Shown here: piece after piece, positions 45,231 through 55,479 of the stretch | Layout: each line of letters starts with the position of its first letter | Position numbering within the stretch: position 1 is the first letter of the stretch | NCBI GenBank assembly: GCA_025961275.1 | Contig: JAOQNJ010000001.1 | Location: forward strand, 1,013,353 to 1,077,352 | Source: Providencia alcalifaciens | GTDB lineage: Bacteria; Pseudomonadota; Gammaproteobacteria; Enterobacterales; Enterobacteriaceae | Reading direction: 5' to 3' | Length of the DNA stretch: 64,000 nt | Translations under genes and position numbers: made by a program | The notes under the pieces: model-generated | The model's input: the letters and a program-made list of their open reading frames with translations, nothing else | The model's database searches: none | What the model was told of the DNA's origin: nothing

Positions 45231-45405
45231 ATTACAGTGGTCAATTATTCTGTATAAGAACTCAATATGAGAAAAACTACAATTATGGAGCACAACGTTC
45301 ATCGCTCAACGTTGCATTCACCTGCGGGATTAATAGTGCCCCAAAATTGTATGCCAGTTATTGATTTACCTCAAACTAGAACGGATTAGCAGCAATAACA
45401 TTCGT

Positions 45406-46389
45406 TTAAAGCCAACGACTTCTTCTTAGCCACCAAAAAACGGTTCCAATAAGTATCGCTAATAACACGCAAAATACGCTGAAAGCAAAACGAAACTCAT
45501 TCCCGGGGATACCACCTAAGTTGACACCGAATAGCCCAGTTAAAAAGGTTGTCGGTAAAAAAATCATGGCCAATAAGGACATTGTATAAATACGACGATT
45601 CATCATTTCAGTCATCATATTGGTAATTTCATCGGACATGATCGCAGTTCGAGCAACAAACCCATCTAAATCCTCTATACAGCGCCCTAAACGATCTGAT
45701 ATGTCTTGTAGCCGCCTTCTATCTGTCTCATCAATCCATAATAATTTTTCTGTTGCTACACGCGCAAACATATCGCGCTGAGGCGCCATATAACGACGTA
45801 TAACAATAATTTGTTTACGGAGTAACGCCAACTCACCTCGTTCAGGAATTTCCCCGTTTAAAATGAAATCTTCCAGTTCAATCAAACGTTCATGCAAGGT
45901 ATCAGTGAAATCGCTAATTTCATCAGTGATTGCATCTGTCATTTCAACCAGCCAGTCCCCTGTACTTTCAGCACCGACTCCCTCTTTCAAATCGGTTATC
46001 ACAGCATCCAGCGAGTTTACTTTTCGGTGTCTGCTTGAAACAATGATGCGACTATTAATGAAAACTCGAAAAGCCACTAGTTGTTCAGGTCGCTGCCCTA
46101 CATTAGTGTTGAGTGTTTGTAAGGTTAATAATACTCCATCCCCAACCCTTAGAATTCGCCAGCGCCCTTCACATCCACATAAAGCAGACTTAACTTGCTC
46201 ATTAAATAGATCCGATTCTTGAAGCCATTTCTCACTCTCGGGGTCTTTATAATCATAATGAAGCCAAAAAGGGGATTGTTGGGTCGCACTGGCATTGGGA
46301 TCAATAGGTAGGAACCCACCATCTCCTGTTAATTGAAATGCATGTACCGGGTTTGAACCCTGAAATAATGAACCATAAATCAGTGCCAT
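45406..46389 (-). CDS. zntB: Zinc transporter ZntB (CorA family)
   Basis: 327 residues, equal to E. coli ZntB. A long cytoplasmic N-terminal domain with helical stalk (DRRRLQDISDRLGRCIEDLD) precedes two C-terminal membrane helices (MSLLAMIFLPTTFLTGLFGV). The pore signature is GVN (FGVNLGGIPGN), as in ZntB, rather than GMN of CorA. AAGGAGA precedes the ATG. It moves Zn2+ across the inner membrane. Confidence 0.95.
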   Translation of the reverse strand: MALIYGSLFQGSNPVHAFQLTGDGGFLPIDPNASATQQSPFWLHYDYKDPESEKWLQESDLFNEQVKSALCGCEGRWRILRVGDGVLLTLQTLNTNVGQRPEQLVAFRVFINSRIIVSSRHRKVNSLDAVITDLKEGVGAESTGDWLVEMTDAITDEISDFTDTLHERLIELEDFILNGEIPERGELALLRKQIIVIRRYMAPQRDMFARVATEKLLWIDETDRRRLQDISDRLGRCIEDLDGFVARTAIMSDEITNMMTEMMNRRIYTMSLLAMIFLPTTFLTGLFGVNLGGIPGNEFRFAFSVFCVLLAILIGTVFWWLRRSRWL

Positions 46390-46649
46390 GCAGCCGTCTC
46401 CTTACCTTAAGATCATTTATGAGATATAGCATAGAGGGAATACGGCAGGAATATCAAGAAAAGCTTATAAAACGACAGTATATTAAGAGTTCATATCGGA
46501 CAAAGTGTATAAAAAACACCAATAATACTGTTTAAATCCGCCTAAATATGACGGACATAAATGACAAAAGATTACCCCAATCTTTCATAAATACTATTCT
46601 CATCAAAATAATGGCGATTTTTGCCACAAATAAACAATAAATTAATAAC

Positions 46650-46729
46650 CTAGTGGACTATTATTTTACAAGTAGTGTTTATTCCTTTTTGATCCTCCTT
46701 CTGGTTTCTCTAACAGAAGGAGTTTTTTT
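46650..46729 (+). ncRNA. Candidate small RNA, possibly FnrS-like, divergent from zntB
   Basis: A strong plus-strand terminator (CTCCTTCTG/CAGAAGGAG plus seven T, 46695-46729) has no gene ahead of it. A promoter-like TTGCCA (46621-46626) and TAATAA (46643-46648) lie upstream, giving an RNA of about 75-80 bases. In E. coli the sRNA FnrS is encoded beside zntB, and FnrS contains TTCCTTTTTTGA; here TTCCTTTTTGA occurs before the terminator. Overall similarity is low and no perfect FNR site is seen, so the name is tentative. Confidence 0.45.
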
Positions 46730-46768
46730 ATGCTAATAATAAGCCTATATATAAGCTGTATATTATTG

Positions 46769-48391
46769 CTAATGCTCAGTAATATAGAAATTATGGCTAT
46801 AGGCCACGTCTTCTGGATTTTTTATTGGATAACCTTTTAACCATGGCTTAATCAGCCGAGCATTGGTGTACTGATAAATAGGTGCTATTGGCGCTTCTTG
46901 CGTAATAATAGCCTCTGCTTGATTATAATAACGATTGCGTAAATCGGTATTGGTTTCTAAACTTGCAGCAGCCATAATGTCATCATATTGTTTGCTTTTA
47001 AATTTTGGAATATTACCGCTATGTTGTGATGTTAATAATGATAAAAAAGTGGATGGTTCATTAAAATCACCAATCCATGATGCTCTAATCACATCAAAAT
47101 TTCCTGTGTTACGACTATCAATATATGTTTTCCATTCTTGATTCACTAATTTAACTTCTACACCTAATTTTTTCTTCCACATTGAAGCAACCGCAATGGC
47201 TATTTTTTGGTGGTTTTCTGAACTATTATACAAAAGCGTTAGCTCTAGTGGGTTATATCCCGCATAGCCCGCAGCCTGTAATAATGATTTAGCTTGTTCG
47301 TCTAATTCTTTTTGCGAATAGTTTTCATAAAGCCCTTTTTGCGGCTTAAAGCCTGCAGTCACATCAGGTGTAAAGTAATTTGCAGGTTTTTCACCCGTTC
47401 CCAAAACTTTACTGACTATTAATTGGCGATCAATCGCCATAGACAGAGCTTGGCGTACGCGAACATCACTTGTCGGCGATCTTTGTGTATTGAAGGCATA
47501 ATAATAGGTCCCAAGCTGATCAGGCGTAAAAACCTCATTCGGAATATCAGCTAATAATTTATGGTAACGCTGTTTAGGAAATGACTCAGTAATATCTAAA
47601 TCACCTGCTAAATAACGATTAGTAGCGCTTGATTCTTGGTTAATCGGGATAAACGTCACTTTTGTAATGACGGTATTCGCATTATCCCAGTAAAATGGAT
47701 TTGGCGTTAAAACAATTTTTTCATTAACCACTCTATCAGATAACTTAAACGCACCATTCCCCACTAAATTACCTACTTTTATCCAATCCGCCCCAAATTT
47801 TGTAATTGTCTGAGCATGAACTGGAAATAAACTGAAATTAGCAGTCAGAGAAGGGAAATAAGGAACTGGTTTATTTAAAACCACTTTAAGGGTATGTGCA
47901 TCAATCGCTTCAACACCAAGATTTTCAGCAGATAATTCGCCATCGATGATTTGTTGTGCGTTATTAATCCCTGCTAATGCACCAAACCATGCAAAAGGTG
48001 ATATATTTTCTGGCATCACAAGTCGACGCCAGCTATAGACAAAGTCCTCGGCAGTAACGGGTTCACCATTCGACCACTGTGCATCAGGACGCAATTTAAA
48101 TATCCATGTTTTATTATCCGTCGTACTCCAACTTTGTGCTACGCCAGGAATAGGTTCGCCATGCTGATCTTGGTTAACTAAACCTTCAAATAAATCACGA
48201 ATAACTTGCGCCTCTGTTAACCCGACTGACTTTATTGGGTCTAATGACGCCGGTTCATCTTTAAGATGACGAGTCACTTCTTGATTTTTTGCAAGCACTG
48301 TACCCACTGGGATAACTGCAGATACGGCAGGAGCAGCGATAAATATCGCTGTAAAAACTAGCGCTAAAGATGAAAGTGAACATTTATGCAT
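46769..48391 (-). CDS. mppA: Periplasmic oligopeptide/murein-peptide binding protein MppA
   Basis: A 540-residue class II binding protein with a signal peptide (LALVFTAIFIAAPAVSA). Typical OppA/MppA motifs: LKDEPASLDPIKSVGLTEAQ, RDLFEGLVNQD, WSNGEPVTAEDFVYSWRRL. MppA hands the murein tripeptide L-Ala-D-Glu-mDap to the Opp permease. The position near tpx and tyrR matches E. coli mppA rather than oppA, which has a transporter operon. Confidence 0.88.
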   Translation of the reverse strand: MHKCSLSSLALVFTAIFIAAPAVSAVIPVGTVLAKNQEVTRHLKDEPASLDPIKSVGLTEAQVIRDLFEGLVNQDQHGEPIPGVAQSWSTTDNKTWIFKLRPDAQWSNGEPVTAEDFVYSWRRLVMPENISPFAWFGALAGINNAQQIIDGELSAENLGVEAIDAHTLKVVLNKPVPYFPSLTANFSLFPVHAQTITKFGADWIKVGNLVGNGAFKLSDRVVNEKIVLTPNPFYWDNANTVITKVTFIPINQESSATNRYLAGDLDITESFPKQRYHKLLADIPNEVFTPDQLGTYYYAFNTQRSPTSDVRVRQALSMAIDRQLIVSKVLGTGEKPANYFTPDVTAGFKPQKGLYENYSQKELDEQAKSLLQAAGYAGYNPLELTLLYNSSENHQKIAIAVASMWKKKLGVEVKLVNQEWKTYIDSRNTGNFDVIRASWIGDFNEPSTFLSLLTSQHSGNIPKFKSKQYDDIMAAASLETNTDLRNRYYNQAEAIITQEAPIAPIYQYTNARLIKPWLKGYPIKNPEDVAYSHNFYITEH

Positions 48392-49011
48392 TTTTAAGAT
48401 TCTGTCGTATTAGCAAAGGAATTAGCGAGATGTTTCATCATTCAAATAATAAAAAATCGGCTAACGTAGTGAGGATATTTTAAATATATTAATCAATAAA
48501 ATATCTCGGCTTGAGGTTTATGGCATTAGGTTGCAAGCATGTCCCTGAAGGCATCTTATTCTTTCATTGTTCAAAAATCTATACGGTATACTCGAATCTG
48601 CAAGCAATAGTCACTTTTTGAGACAAAAACAATCCCTTAAACGTATAAGTCCGTTATTTTTAATGGATATTTCGGTCGATTCTCTCGTTTCTTTCTTTTT
48701 TTATATCATATGTTCGCGTATTTATTGTCAGAAAACGCTAATGAGTTCGCGCTAAATGGGTCTCAGTTTGTTACACTGTTAATTATGCTTTAGAATATCG
48801 AATAATAAGAAAGTATGGGTTCAGATGGCACTTATCAGCAGGATAGCTATCTGAATTGTGTGGTTTAATATGCCACGTGGTCAATGATGGAATGAAACTT
48901 GGTATGTGATGTTGCGGGCTCATGTGAGGTTAACTTAATCGCCAGTCAACCCCCACTTAAATAAATGATCACTCGCAATCTCGCACGCTTAATCATTTAC
49001 GGGAGAAAAAT
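48392..49011. other. Long intergenic stretch between mppA and tpx
   Basis: Divergent promoter region. An open frame at 48567-48755 lacks a ribosome binding site and protein-like composition. No repeats or operators recognised. Confidence 0.5.
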
Positions 49012-49515
49012 ATGTCACAGTCAGTAAAATTGAAAGGTAACGATATCGCCGTTGACGGCAAATTCTTACAACCAGGTCATCAGGCTAAAGCTTTTACTTT
49101 AGTTGCTAAAGATCTATCAGAAGCAACCTTAGAAGACTATAAAGGCAAACGTAAGGTTCTCAATATTTTTCCAAGTGTTGATACTGGTGTTTGTGCAGCA
49201 TCTGTTCGTAAATTCAACCAATTAGCAAGCGACTTGAGCAACACCGTTGTTTTATGTATCTCAGCAGACCTACCTTTCGCTCAAGCACGTTTTTGTGGCG
49301 CTGAAGATTTAGAAAATGTAGTCACTCTCTCTGCATTCCGCACCCCTGAATTCGCACAAGATTACGGCGTAGCAATTGCAAGCGGCCCACTTAGAGGTTT
49401 AACCGCTCGCTCTGTCGTTGTGCTTGATGAAAATGACAAGGTTATTTACAGCCAGCTGGTTCCAGAAATTACTGAAGAACCAGATTATGATAAAGCACTT
49501 GCTGTGCTGAAGTAA
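49012..49515 (+). CDS. tpx: Thiol peroxidase Tpx
   Basis: 167 residues of the atypical 2-Cys peroxiredoxin Tpx. The peroxidatic Cys61 lies in [18 protein letters not shown] and the resolving Cys95 in ARFCGAEDL; Thr58 and Arg ([11 protein letters not shown] region) are conserved. It reduces lipid and hydrogen peroxides using thioredoxin. GGGAG lies upstream of the ATG. Confidence 0.97.
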   Translation: MSQSVKLKGNDIAVDGKFLQPGHQAKAFTLVAKDLSEATLEDYKGKRKVLNIFPSVDTGVCAASVRKFNQLASDLSNTVVLCISADLPFAQARFCGAEDLENVVTLSAFRTPEFAQDYGVAIASGPLRGLTARSVVVLDENDKVIYSQLVPEITEEPDYDKALAVLK

Positions 49516-49524
49516 TACGTCCTC

Positions 49525-49556
49525 AGCAGCCAGCTTTCATACTGGCTGCTAATTCT
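49525..49556 (+). terminator. Terminator of tpx
   Basis: A perfect 9-bp stem AGCAGCCAG/CTGGCTGCT lies 10 bases after the stop, followed by AATTCTC. Confidence 0.75.
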
Positions 49557-49563
49557 CATCTAA

Positions 49564-49938
49564 CTACTCTACATACAACCAATTTAATTTTTTATGGTGT
49601 TTTGCCTTTACCACATTCGTAAACAGTTTATTTTCGCTCATTAAATTTACTAGAGAATGAGAACAACAACTTAAGACTCTCATTGCTTGCTCTTTTGTCG
49701 CTGGACAAAACGAGGTCAATATATCAATGATTAAATCTCGCGGTTTATTCCCGTTTTTAACTAATGCTTCCCAAGTAAAACGATTACGTTTTTCAAGGTA
49801 GTTAGCTGCTGCTCTATTCATCAGATATAGCTCTGCCGCCGACGCCGCTGATTCGAACATATCATTCTTATAATGACGCTGATTTAAATACTCACGTAGT
49901 TTTTTATTTACAATAAAGTTAAGAACGAATTGGTCCAT
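49564..49938 (-). CDS. Protein of unknown function convergent with tpx
   Basis: 124 residues from ATG 49938, which follows AAGGAG; the in-frame upstream extension lacks such a site. Soluble and mostly helical, beginning MDQFVLNFIVNKKLREYLNQ, with an Ala-rich segment (ESAASAAELYLMNRAAANYL) and a Cys-containing helix (AMRVLSCCSHSL). The C-terminus is basic. I do not recognise a family. Confidence 0.6.
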   Translation of the reverse strand: MDQFVLNFIVNKKLREYLNQRHYKNDMFESAASAAELYLMNRAAANYLEKRNRFTWEALVKNGNKPRDLIIDILTSFCPATKEQAMRVLSCCSHSLVNLMSENKLFTNVVKAKHHKKLNWLYVE

Positions 49939-50138
49939 AGCAACTCCTTGCAGGCGTGCAGATGGCCTTGCGGTATTGATTATCAACACTGAAAATAAAA
50001 TATTAACGCTTGTAAATCACTATTTAGCTAATTTAAGTATAGTTCGTTTTTTGTGCTTATGAATGTTAGGAATGGTGAAATAATCGCCAAAGATCACAAT
50101 TTTGAAAAAGACTTTTCGGTCTATATCTATATACATTA

Positions 50139-51695
50139 TTATTGTTCTTTCTTCTGGCTGAGCCCATATTCGCGCAATTTATTTGCAATGGCTGTATGGG
50201 AAACATCAAGGCGTTTAGCTAATTTTCTGGTACTTGGATAATCGCGATATAAACGCGATAATACTGATGATTCATAACGCTTAGTTATTTCATCCAGCGA
50301 ACCATTTAATGAGTCAACTGCAACTGTTTGCAGATTATCCGTATCAGGTAAATCAATATCTTGTGAGTTCAACACATCACCTTCTAATTGGCTGAGTCCT
50401 TGATAAAGCGCATTACGTAATTGCCTAACATTTCCAGGCCAATAATAACGACTTAAGTAATCAATCAAGGAAGGTGCTATACGTGGTTTAGATATATTCA
50501 ATTCTTTTGAAAAATTGGTGACGAATACTTCTGTCAGGGGCAAAATATCTTCTTGTCTATCACGTAAAGGCGGAACCGTTAATGTTAGAACATTAAGACG
50601 ATAATAGAGGTCTTCTCTAAATTTCTTCTGTGCGACAAGTTCTGGAAGATTTTTTTGTGTTGCGCAAATGACACGTACATTAACGTTAACTTCACGCTCT
50701 TCGCCAACCCGTCTAAAGGTTCCATCGTTAAGAAAACGTAGTAATTTTATTTGCATTTGTGGCGACATTTCTGCGATCTCATCTAATAAAACCGTTCCAC
50801 CATTCGCCTGTTCGAAGAAACCTTTTTTCCCTTCAATTGCATTAGGATATGCCCCTGCTGCATAACCAAATAATTCACTTTCTACTACATTATCAGGCAG
50901 TGACGCACAGTTTAAACCCAAGAAAGGTGCATTACCGCGAGCACTGTGTAGATGACATGCTTTAGCGAGTATATCTTTACCTGTACCAGTTTCACCGACT
51001 AATAATAATGGTTCATCCAGCATAGCAATACGTTTTGCTCGCTCAACAACATGCGCCATGGCAGGACTAATCGCGACTATTAGATCAAACCCTGCATTAT
51101 CAGTGGTAACGACCTGTTTGCGCTGATTATCCAGAATTACAGCTGATTTCAGAAGCAAAACTGCACCTGTGCAATGTGATTTCCCATTTTCATCGGCTAA
51201 AATTATGGGTGTCACCTGCATAAGATAATCATTACCTTTCACTGTGACTTTTTCAGTATAAGGCTCCGGTTCCTCACGTTCAAACCAACGCTGTAATCCG
51301 TGATTACTAACGAGTTGTGAAAAGGTTTTTTGTTTTATTTTTGTTTCATCAACACCAAATATTTGAAGCGACATCGGATTAACTAATTCGATATTTAATT
51401 TGTTATCGATAGATAGAACGGGTTCTGGAAAAGAATTTAGTAAAGCCCACACTGCTTTATGAACACGTTCAGAAGGCATGAAAAACACCCGCCTAACATC
51501 AATTACGCCATTTATACGCCTTATTTCTGCCATTAAAGTACTAAACACCTGAAAATCAACAGGCGTAAAATTAAGGTATATTCGCCGCTGCGCTGATATT
51601 TCAATGCCTTTAAGATCAATATTTTGTAAAACCAATAAATCAAGTAATTCACGTGTGAGACCAATACGATCTTGGCAAGTAACTTCGAGGCGCAT
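50139..51695 (-). CDS. tyrR: Aromatic amino-acid regulator TyrR
   Basis: 518 residues from ATG 51695 (GGAAGG upstream; E. coli TyrR is 513). Order: ACT domain (MRLEVTCQDRIGLTRELLDL), PAS domain (about 78-190), AAA+ domain with GETGTGKDILAK and LLDEIAEMSPQ, and a C-terminal helix-turn-helix (STRKLAKRLDVSHTAIANKL). The loop that contacts sigma-54 in relatives (GAFTGA) reads GAYPNA, as expected since TyrR acts with sigma-70. It controls aromatic amino-acid synthesis and transport genes. Confidence 0.96.
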   Translation of the reverse strand: MRLEVTCQDRIGLTRELLDLLVLQNIDLKGIEISAQRRIYLNFTPVDFQVFSTLMAEIRRINGVIDVRRVFFMPSERVHKAVWALLNSFPEPVLSIDNKLNIELVNPMSLQIFGVDETKIKQKTFSQLVSNHGLQRWFEREEPEPYTEKVTVKGNDYLMQVTPIILADENGKSHCTGAVLLLKSAVILDNQRKQVVTTDNAGFDLIVAISPAMAHVVERAKRIAMLDEPLLLVGETGTGKDILAKACHLHSARGNAPFLGLNCASLPDNVVESELFGYAAGAYPNAIEGKKGFFEQANGGTVLLDEIAEMSPQMQIKLLRFLNDGTFRRVGEEREVNVNVRVICATQKNLPELVAQKKFREDLYYRLNVLTLTVPPLRDRQEDILPLTEVFVTNFSKELNISKPRIAPSLIDYLSRYYWPGNVRQLRNALYQGLSQLEGDVLNSQDIDLPDTDNLQTVAVDSLNGSLDEITKRYESSVLSRLYRDYPSTRKLAKRLDVSHTAIANKLREYGLSQKKEQ

Positions 51696-51768
51696 AGATA
51701 GGAACCTTCCGCAGAAATAATTGTGGGTCAGATATCTTAACGTGATTTGCGGGAGGAATACAGTAGAT

Positions 51769-51788
51769 GTGTCACATATTGTTGACAC
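51769..51788. promoter_or_regulatory. Palindrome upstream of tyrR
   Basis: GTGTCACATATTGTTGACAC is a perfect 6-8-6 inverted repeat 74 bases before the tyrR start. Its arms are not the TyrR consensus TGTAAA/TTTACA, so the binding protein is unknown. Confidence 0.35.
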
Positions 51789-51930
51789 CTAGAATTACAT
51801 CATGAATAACATCAAAATTACTATCATGACACTAGATAATAAAGGCAGATTGAGGGGCTTCTACGATGATAATTTTTTTACTGGCACGCGTACTTTACTA
51901 CTAATACTACCTGCCAGTATTATTTAAAAT

Positions 51931-52989
51931 TTACTTTTTTGGCTCTTTTTTGCTTGGTACTGCATTTTTTAATTGGCTGAGCAGCTGGCCTCTAAAATCA
52001 GCTAAACGTGGCTTATCATCAATCCACGGTAGTGGTCGGCATAATTCCATAGCTTTTATGCCAAGTCTAGCGGTCAATAAACCCGCACCTATGCCTTGAG
52101 CAGCTCGAGTGGATAGACGTGCCGTTATATCCTGTGATAACCAATCCATACCCACCTCACGGATCAGTTCTGAAGCTCCAGCAAATGCAATATTAATCAA
52201 TACCATACGGAATAAACGAATACGACTATAATAGCCTAATTCAATACCGTAAATGGCTGCAATTCGGTTAATTAAACGAATATTACGCCAAGCAATAAAT
52301 GCCATATCAACAATGGCTAAAGGACTTACCGCTATCATTAAGGCTGATTCGGCTGATGAACGGCTGATCTCGTTTCGAGCTTGCTCATCAAGAATTGGCT
52401 GAACCAGTTTGCTATACAACTCTATAACTTCACGGTCATTATGTGTTTCGTGAACCGTCCCTTGCCAACGCTGTACCGCTGGATGCTGCTGTGAAAGGGC
52501 TGATTGCTTAGCCAATTTTTCACAAAATGCTTTACCTTGCCCCATTCCATGGCTATGCAGAAGCTCCCTAGCAACATCACGTTCCTCCGCTCTTTCTCTT
52601 AAGAGATAAAGGCGACGCCACTCAGTTAAAATAGATCCAATACCAGCAACCACAATTAAACCTCCTGCCGCAGCTGTACCTAAAGCAGTCCAATCCTGTG
52701 TTACCCACGATGTATGGATCCAAATGCCTAGTTGAGCGATAACACTGACACCAAATAAACCAACAGCCGCACCAACTAATCGACGCCAAAAACTACGTTT
52801 AGGCTTGAGAGCCTCATTGATCAGGCTTTCAACTTCACTGTCTTGGGAATCTTGCTCAATTTCAATATCAACAGGAACGAAACTGTGTAGTTCTTGTGTA
52901 TCAAAATAATGTGCTTTTTTAAGTTCTTCGGTATCAGCAGTAGTATTTTTTTGTGTAAAATCAACCCGTTGTTTTATTGGTTCATTCAT
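51931..52989 (-). CDS. ycjF: Inner-membrane protein YcjF (UPF0283)
   Basis: 352 residues. An acidic N-terminal region precedes two membrane helices ([20 protein letters not shown] and [20 protein letters not shown]), then a C-terminal domain with further hydrophobic segments ([20 protein letters not shown]). Start overlaps the ycjX stop in ATGA, so the two are coupled. Linked to the psp stress regulon in Enterobacterales; biochemical role unknown. Confidence 0.93.
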   Translation of the reverse strand: MNEPIKQRVDFTQKNTTADTEELKKAHYFDTQELHSFVPVDIEIEQDSQDSEVESLINEALKPKRSFWRRLVGAAVGLFGVSVIAQLGIWIHTSWVTQDWTALGTAAAGGLIVVAGIGSILTEWRRLYLLRERAEERDVARELLHSHGMGQGKAFCEKLAKQSALSQQHPAVQRWQGTVHETHNDREVIELYSKLVQPILDEQARNEISRSSAESALMIAVSPLAIVDMAFIAWRNIRLINRIAAIYGIELGYYSRIRLFRMVLINIAFAGASELIREVGMDWLSQDITARLSTRAAQGIGAGLLTARLGIKAMELCRPLPWIDDKPRLADFRGQLLSQLKNAVPSKKEPKK

Positions 52990-54383
52990 TTCAATTTATC
53001 TCCCAACAAGAACTCAAGTGCACTATCCATACGAATATGTGGCAATGGCTGGTCGAGTGGTATTTGACGAGGCCGGAAATTTTCAAACTCAAATCGCTGT
53101 TTTTGCCAAAAATCTTCGTTAGGTAAGCGTCTTGGTACTTCCCCTGGATAGAAAGTCATTGATTGACCATCTGTTAAGCGTTGCCCCTTTAAAGCCGGAA
53201 GCTTTTCTCCTTTATAGTCGACTATGCCACTTTCAGTTGCTTGAATTGAAGCAAGCCCAATGCAATCCATGCTTATCCCTTCAAATGCTGCATTCTGCCA
53301 AGCTTCTTGTACTAGCTGTTGCAATAACGAGACTAAATTAGCATGCTGTTCAGGCGTAACATGGTCTGATTTACTCGCCGCAAATAAGAGTTTATCAATA
53401 CAAGGTGAAAACATGCGTCTGAGTAGAGTTCGCTTACCATAGTGAAAACTGCGCATCAATTGTGTCAGCGCCATCCGCATATCATTAAATGCATCAGGAC
53501 CACTATTCAACGGTTGAAGGCAATCCACCAGCACAATTTGCCGATCAAAACGTTGGAAATGATCTTTATAAAAGCCTTTTACGACATTTTCACAATAATA
53601 TTGATATCGGCGTTGTAACATCCCGATGTTGGTATTTTTATCCGCTTGAGCTAGTTTTTTCTCACCTATTTTTTCGATATCTGGCCAAGGAAAGAACTGT
53701 AATGCAGGTGCTCCAGCGAGTTCACCTGGAAGAACAAAACGACCCGGCTGAATAAAATGTTGCCCTTTATCTTTACATTGTTGTAAATAATTAGTGTAGG
53801 CAACAGAAATAGCCGCTAATAAATTTTCGTCTGCTGGTGCCAATGGGTCACATGTTTGGCATAATGCTAGCCACTCTTTAGCTAATTTATCACGCTTCCC
53901 TTTTTGCAAGGTTTTCATTTGCTGCGACCATTCCAAGTAGCTTTGATCTAACATTGGAAGGTCGAGTAACCATTCCCCTGGATAATCGACTATTTCGAGA
54001 TACAACGAGGAATTGTTAACAAAATGGCGTAAAAAGGAATCATCTGACCGATAATGAAGTTTCAATCGTATTTCACTGACACCCAGTGTTGGCGTTGGCC
54101 ATTGAGGCGAATTACCATATAACTGGGCAATTCCCTCATCATAAGTAAAGCGTTGAATAGAAAGGTCACGCTGTGGGATACGCTTGACACCAAGCAAACG
54201 TTTATCACGTGCAGCTGAAAAGAGTGGTAAACGTGCCCCACTATTGACATTCAATAGCTGATTTACAAGAGAAGTAATAAATGCCGTTTTTCCACTACGA
54301 CTTAGTCCCGTTACTGCGAGCCTGACATGGCGATCAACACCTCGATTCACCAAATCCGTCAATTCATTTTGCAGCCGTTTCAT
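52986..54383 (-). CDS. ycjX: DUF463 GTPase-like protein YcjX
   Basis: 465 residues with a P-loop ([20 protein letters not shown]) and the DUF463 segments [19 protein letters not shown] and [20 protein letters not shown]. YcjX proteins are Psp-regulon members thought to act as stress-related NTPases. Length agrees with E. coli (465). It lies 130 bases downstream of pspD. Confidence 0.94.
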   Translation of the reverse strand: MKRLQNELTDLVNRGVDRHVRLAVTGLSRSGKTAFITSLVNQLLNVNSGARLPLFSAARDKRLLGVKRIPQRDLSIQRFTYDEGIAQLYGNSPQWPTPTLGVSEIRLKLHYRSDDSFLRHFVNNSSLYLEIVDYPGEWLLDLPMLDQSYLEWSQQMKTLQKGKRDKLAKEWLALCQTCDPLAPADENLLAAISVAYTNYLQQCKDKGQHFIQPGRFVLPGELAGAPALQFFPWPDIEKIGEKKLAQADKNTNIGMLQRRYQYYCENVVKGFYKDHFQRFDRQIVLVDCLQPLNSGPDAFNDMRMALTQLMRSFHYGKRTLLRRMFSPCIDKLLFAASKSDHVTPEQHANLVSLLQQLVQEAWQNAAFEGISMDCIGLASIQATESGIVDYKGEKLPALKGQRLTDGQSMTFYPGEVPRRLPNEDFWQKQRFEFENFRPRQIPLDQPLPHIRMDSALEFLLGDKLK

Positions 54384-54512
54384 ATTTCTCCCACTCGTTC
54401 GACATAATAATGCTTAATTTAGCATAAATTCGACATCGCCATTTTATAGAGTGCAAATTGTCTTATGAAATTTTATCGATTGCCACGTTATTTTATCTTT
54501 AAATCTCAGCCG

Positions 54513-54695
54513 TTATTTTACTATCCGTTTTGTAAAATAACCAATAACCCACTTACTTCCAGCTATTTTTAGCAGTTTACCAATAATACCACCAGGTCCA
54601 TAAGTCATTGCTAATGTAACTGCTATCGTCAATCCTTTACTGATAGCTTGCTTTTTCGCTAGCTGTTTTAGCTTGTGTTTGATATTAGTTTGCAT
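54513..54695 (-). CDS. pspD: Phage-shock protein D
   Basis: 60 residues; a basic N-terminus (KHKLKQLAKKQAISKG) and a central hydrophobic segment (LTIAVTLAMTYGPGGIIGKL) agree with PspD. Function is poorly defined; it sits at the inner membrane. Separated from pspC by 109 bases containing a hairpin. Confidence 0.85.
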   Translation of the reverse strand: MQTNIKHKLKQLAKKQAISKGLTIAVTLAMTYGPGGIIGKLLKIAGSKWVIGYFTKRIVK

Positions 54696-54752
54696 AATAT
54701 TACCTTACTGAATATTACCGCATCAGTTTGATATTACTTAAATAAGTATTTT

Positions 54753-54781
54753 AGGGAATAAAGTGTTTACCTTATTCCCCT
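54753..54781 (-). terminator. Hairpin between pspC and pspD
   Basis: AGGGAATAA pairs with TTATTCCCT around 10 bases. The T run is weak, so it may lower pspD expression rather than stop it. Confidence 0.5.
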
Positions 54782-54804
54782 AATATAGAATGGCAAGATA
54801 CTCA

Positions 54805-55161
54805 TTATAAATCACGAAACTTACTGTTAACTGTATAAGTATCTGATGTCACATAGCGTTCTATTTGACGTAAACGTAACTCACCAGCTTTAAGTTGCGC
54901 ATCAACTTGCTTAAATAAACCTGTTACTTCAGGACCAATATCCTGCTCACCACGATAACCACTTGGCGCAGGCTGGACGACGAAGCACATCACAATATAC
55001 AGAATCAGCGTGATCCCAAAGCTCATAAACAGAGCGATTACAGCAAGCGCTCTGACCAAAGCAACCGGTAAGTCTAAAAATTGCGCAAGACCAGAACAGA
55101 CACCACCAAATACTTTACGGTCAGTTAAGCGGTATAATTTGCGGTTGCGAAAATCAGTCAT
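54805..55161 (-). CDS. pspC: Phage-shock protein C
   Basis: 118 residues from ATG 55161, which overlaps the pspB stop (TAATG). The PspC domain KLYRLTDRKVFGGVCSGLAQ is followed by a membrane helix (LAVIALFMSFGITLILYIVM) and a C-terminal tail. With PspB it senses envelope stress and pulls PspA away from PspF. Confidence 0.95.
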   Translation of the reverse strand: MTDFRNRKLYRLTDRKVFGGVCSGLAQFLDLPVALVRALAVIALFMSFGITLILYIVMCFVVQPAPSGYRGEQDIGPEVTGLFKQVDAQLKAGELRLRQIERYVTSDTYTVNSKFRDL

Positions 55162-55391
55162 TATTTTTGCCTCCAATTAGGATGTTCTGCATCCAGAATA
55201 TCTTCCAACGCTTTAATTCGTTGTTGCATACGTTGTGATTGTTCTGCGAGCTGGACTAAACGCTGAATTTCACTTTCTGTTAGCTGGCTCCCCTGCCCGT
55301 TATTTTTTTTGCTGTAGTGTAACCACAACCAAAACGGCAGAATAAAGATAATAAAAACAATCAATACGAGAGACAGAAAAACATAGCCCAT
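55161..55391 (-). CDS. pspB: Phage-shock protein B
   Basis: 76 residues from ATG 55391, placed 6 bases after AAGGA; a GTG one codon earlier is possible. One N-terminal membrane helix (FLSLVLIVFIIFILPFWLWL) and a cytoplasmic coiled coil (LVQLAEQSQRMQQRIKALED). Partner of PspC. Confidence 0.94.
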   Translation of the reverse strand: MGYVFLSLVLIVFIIFILPFWLWLHYSKKNNGQGSQLTESEIQRLVQLAEQSQRMQQRIKALEDILDAEHPNWRQK

Positions 55392-55479
55392 CACATTTCC
55401 TTATATCAAATGGTTATATTTGCCCTTTGCCATAGCGCAGCAACTTAGCTGCGCTTGTTACATTGGGTATGAAGCAAAA

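Noticed and set aside
45267-45389. Plus-strand 40-codon ORF downstream of zntB
   Set aside because: The composition is fairly protein-like, but the ribosome binding site is weak and it lies beyond a terminator with no promoter evident. Left as unproven.
46568-46586. AAAGATT-N5-AATCTTT palindrome considered as an FNR site for the candidate sRNA
   Set aside because: The arms and spacing do not fit TTGAT-N4-ATCAA.
48567-48755. Plus-strand 62-codon open frame upstream of tpx
   Set aside because: No ribosome binding site and no recognisable domain.
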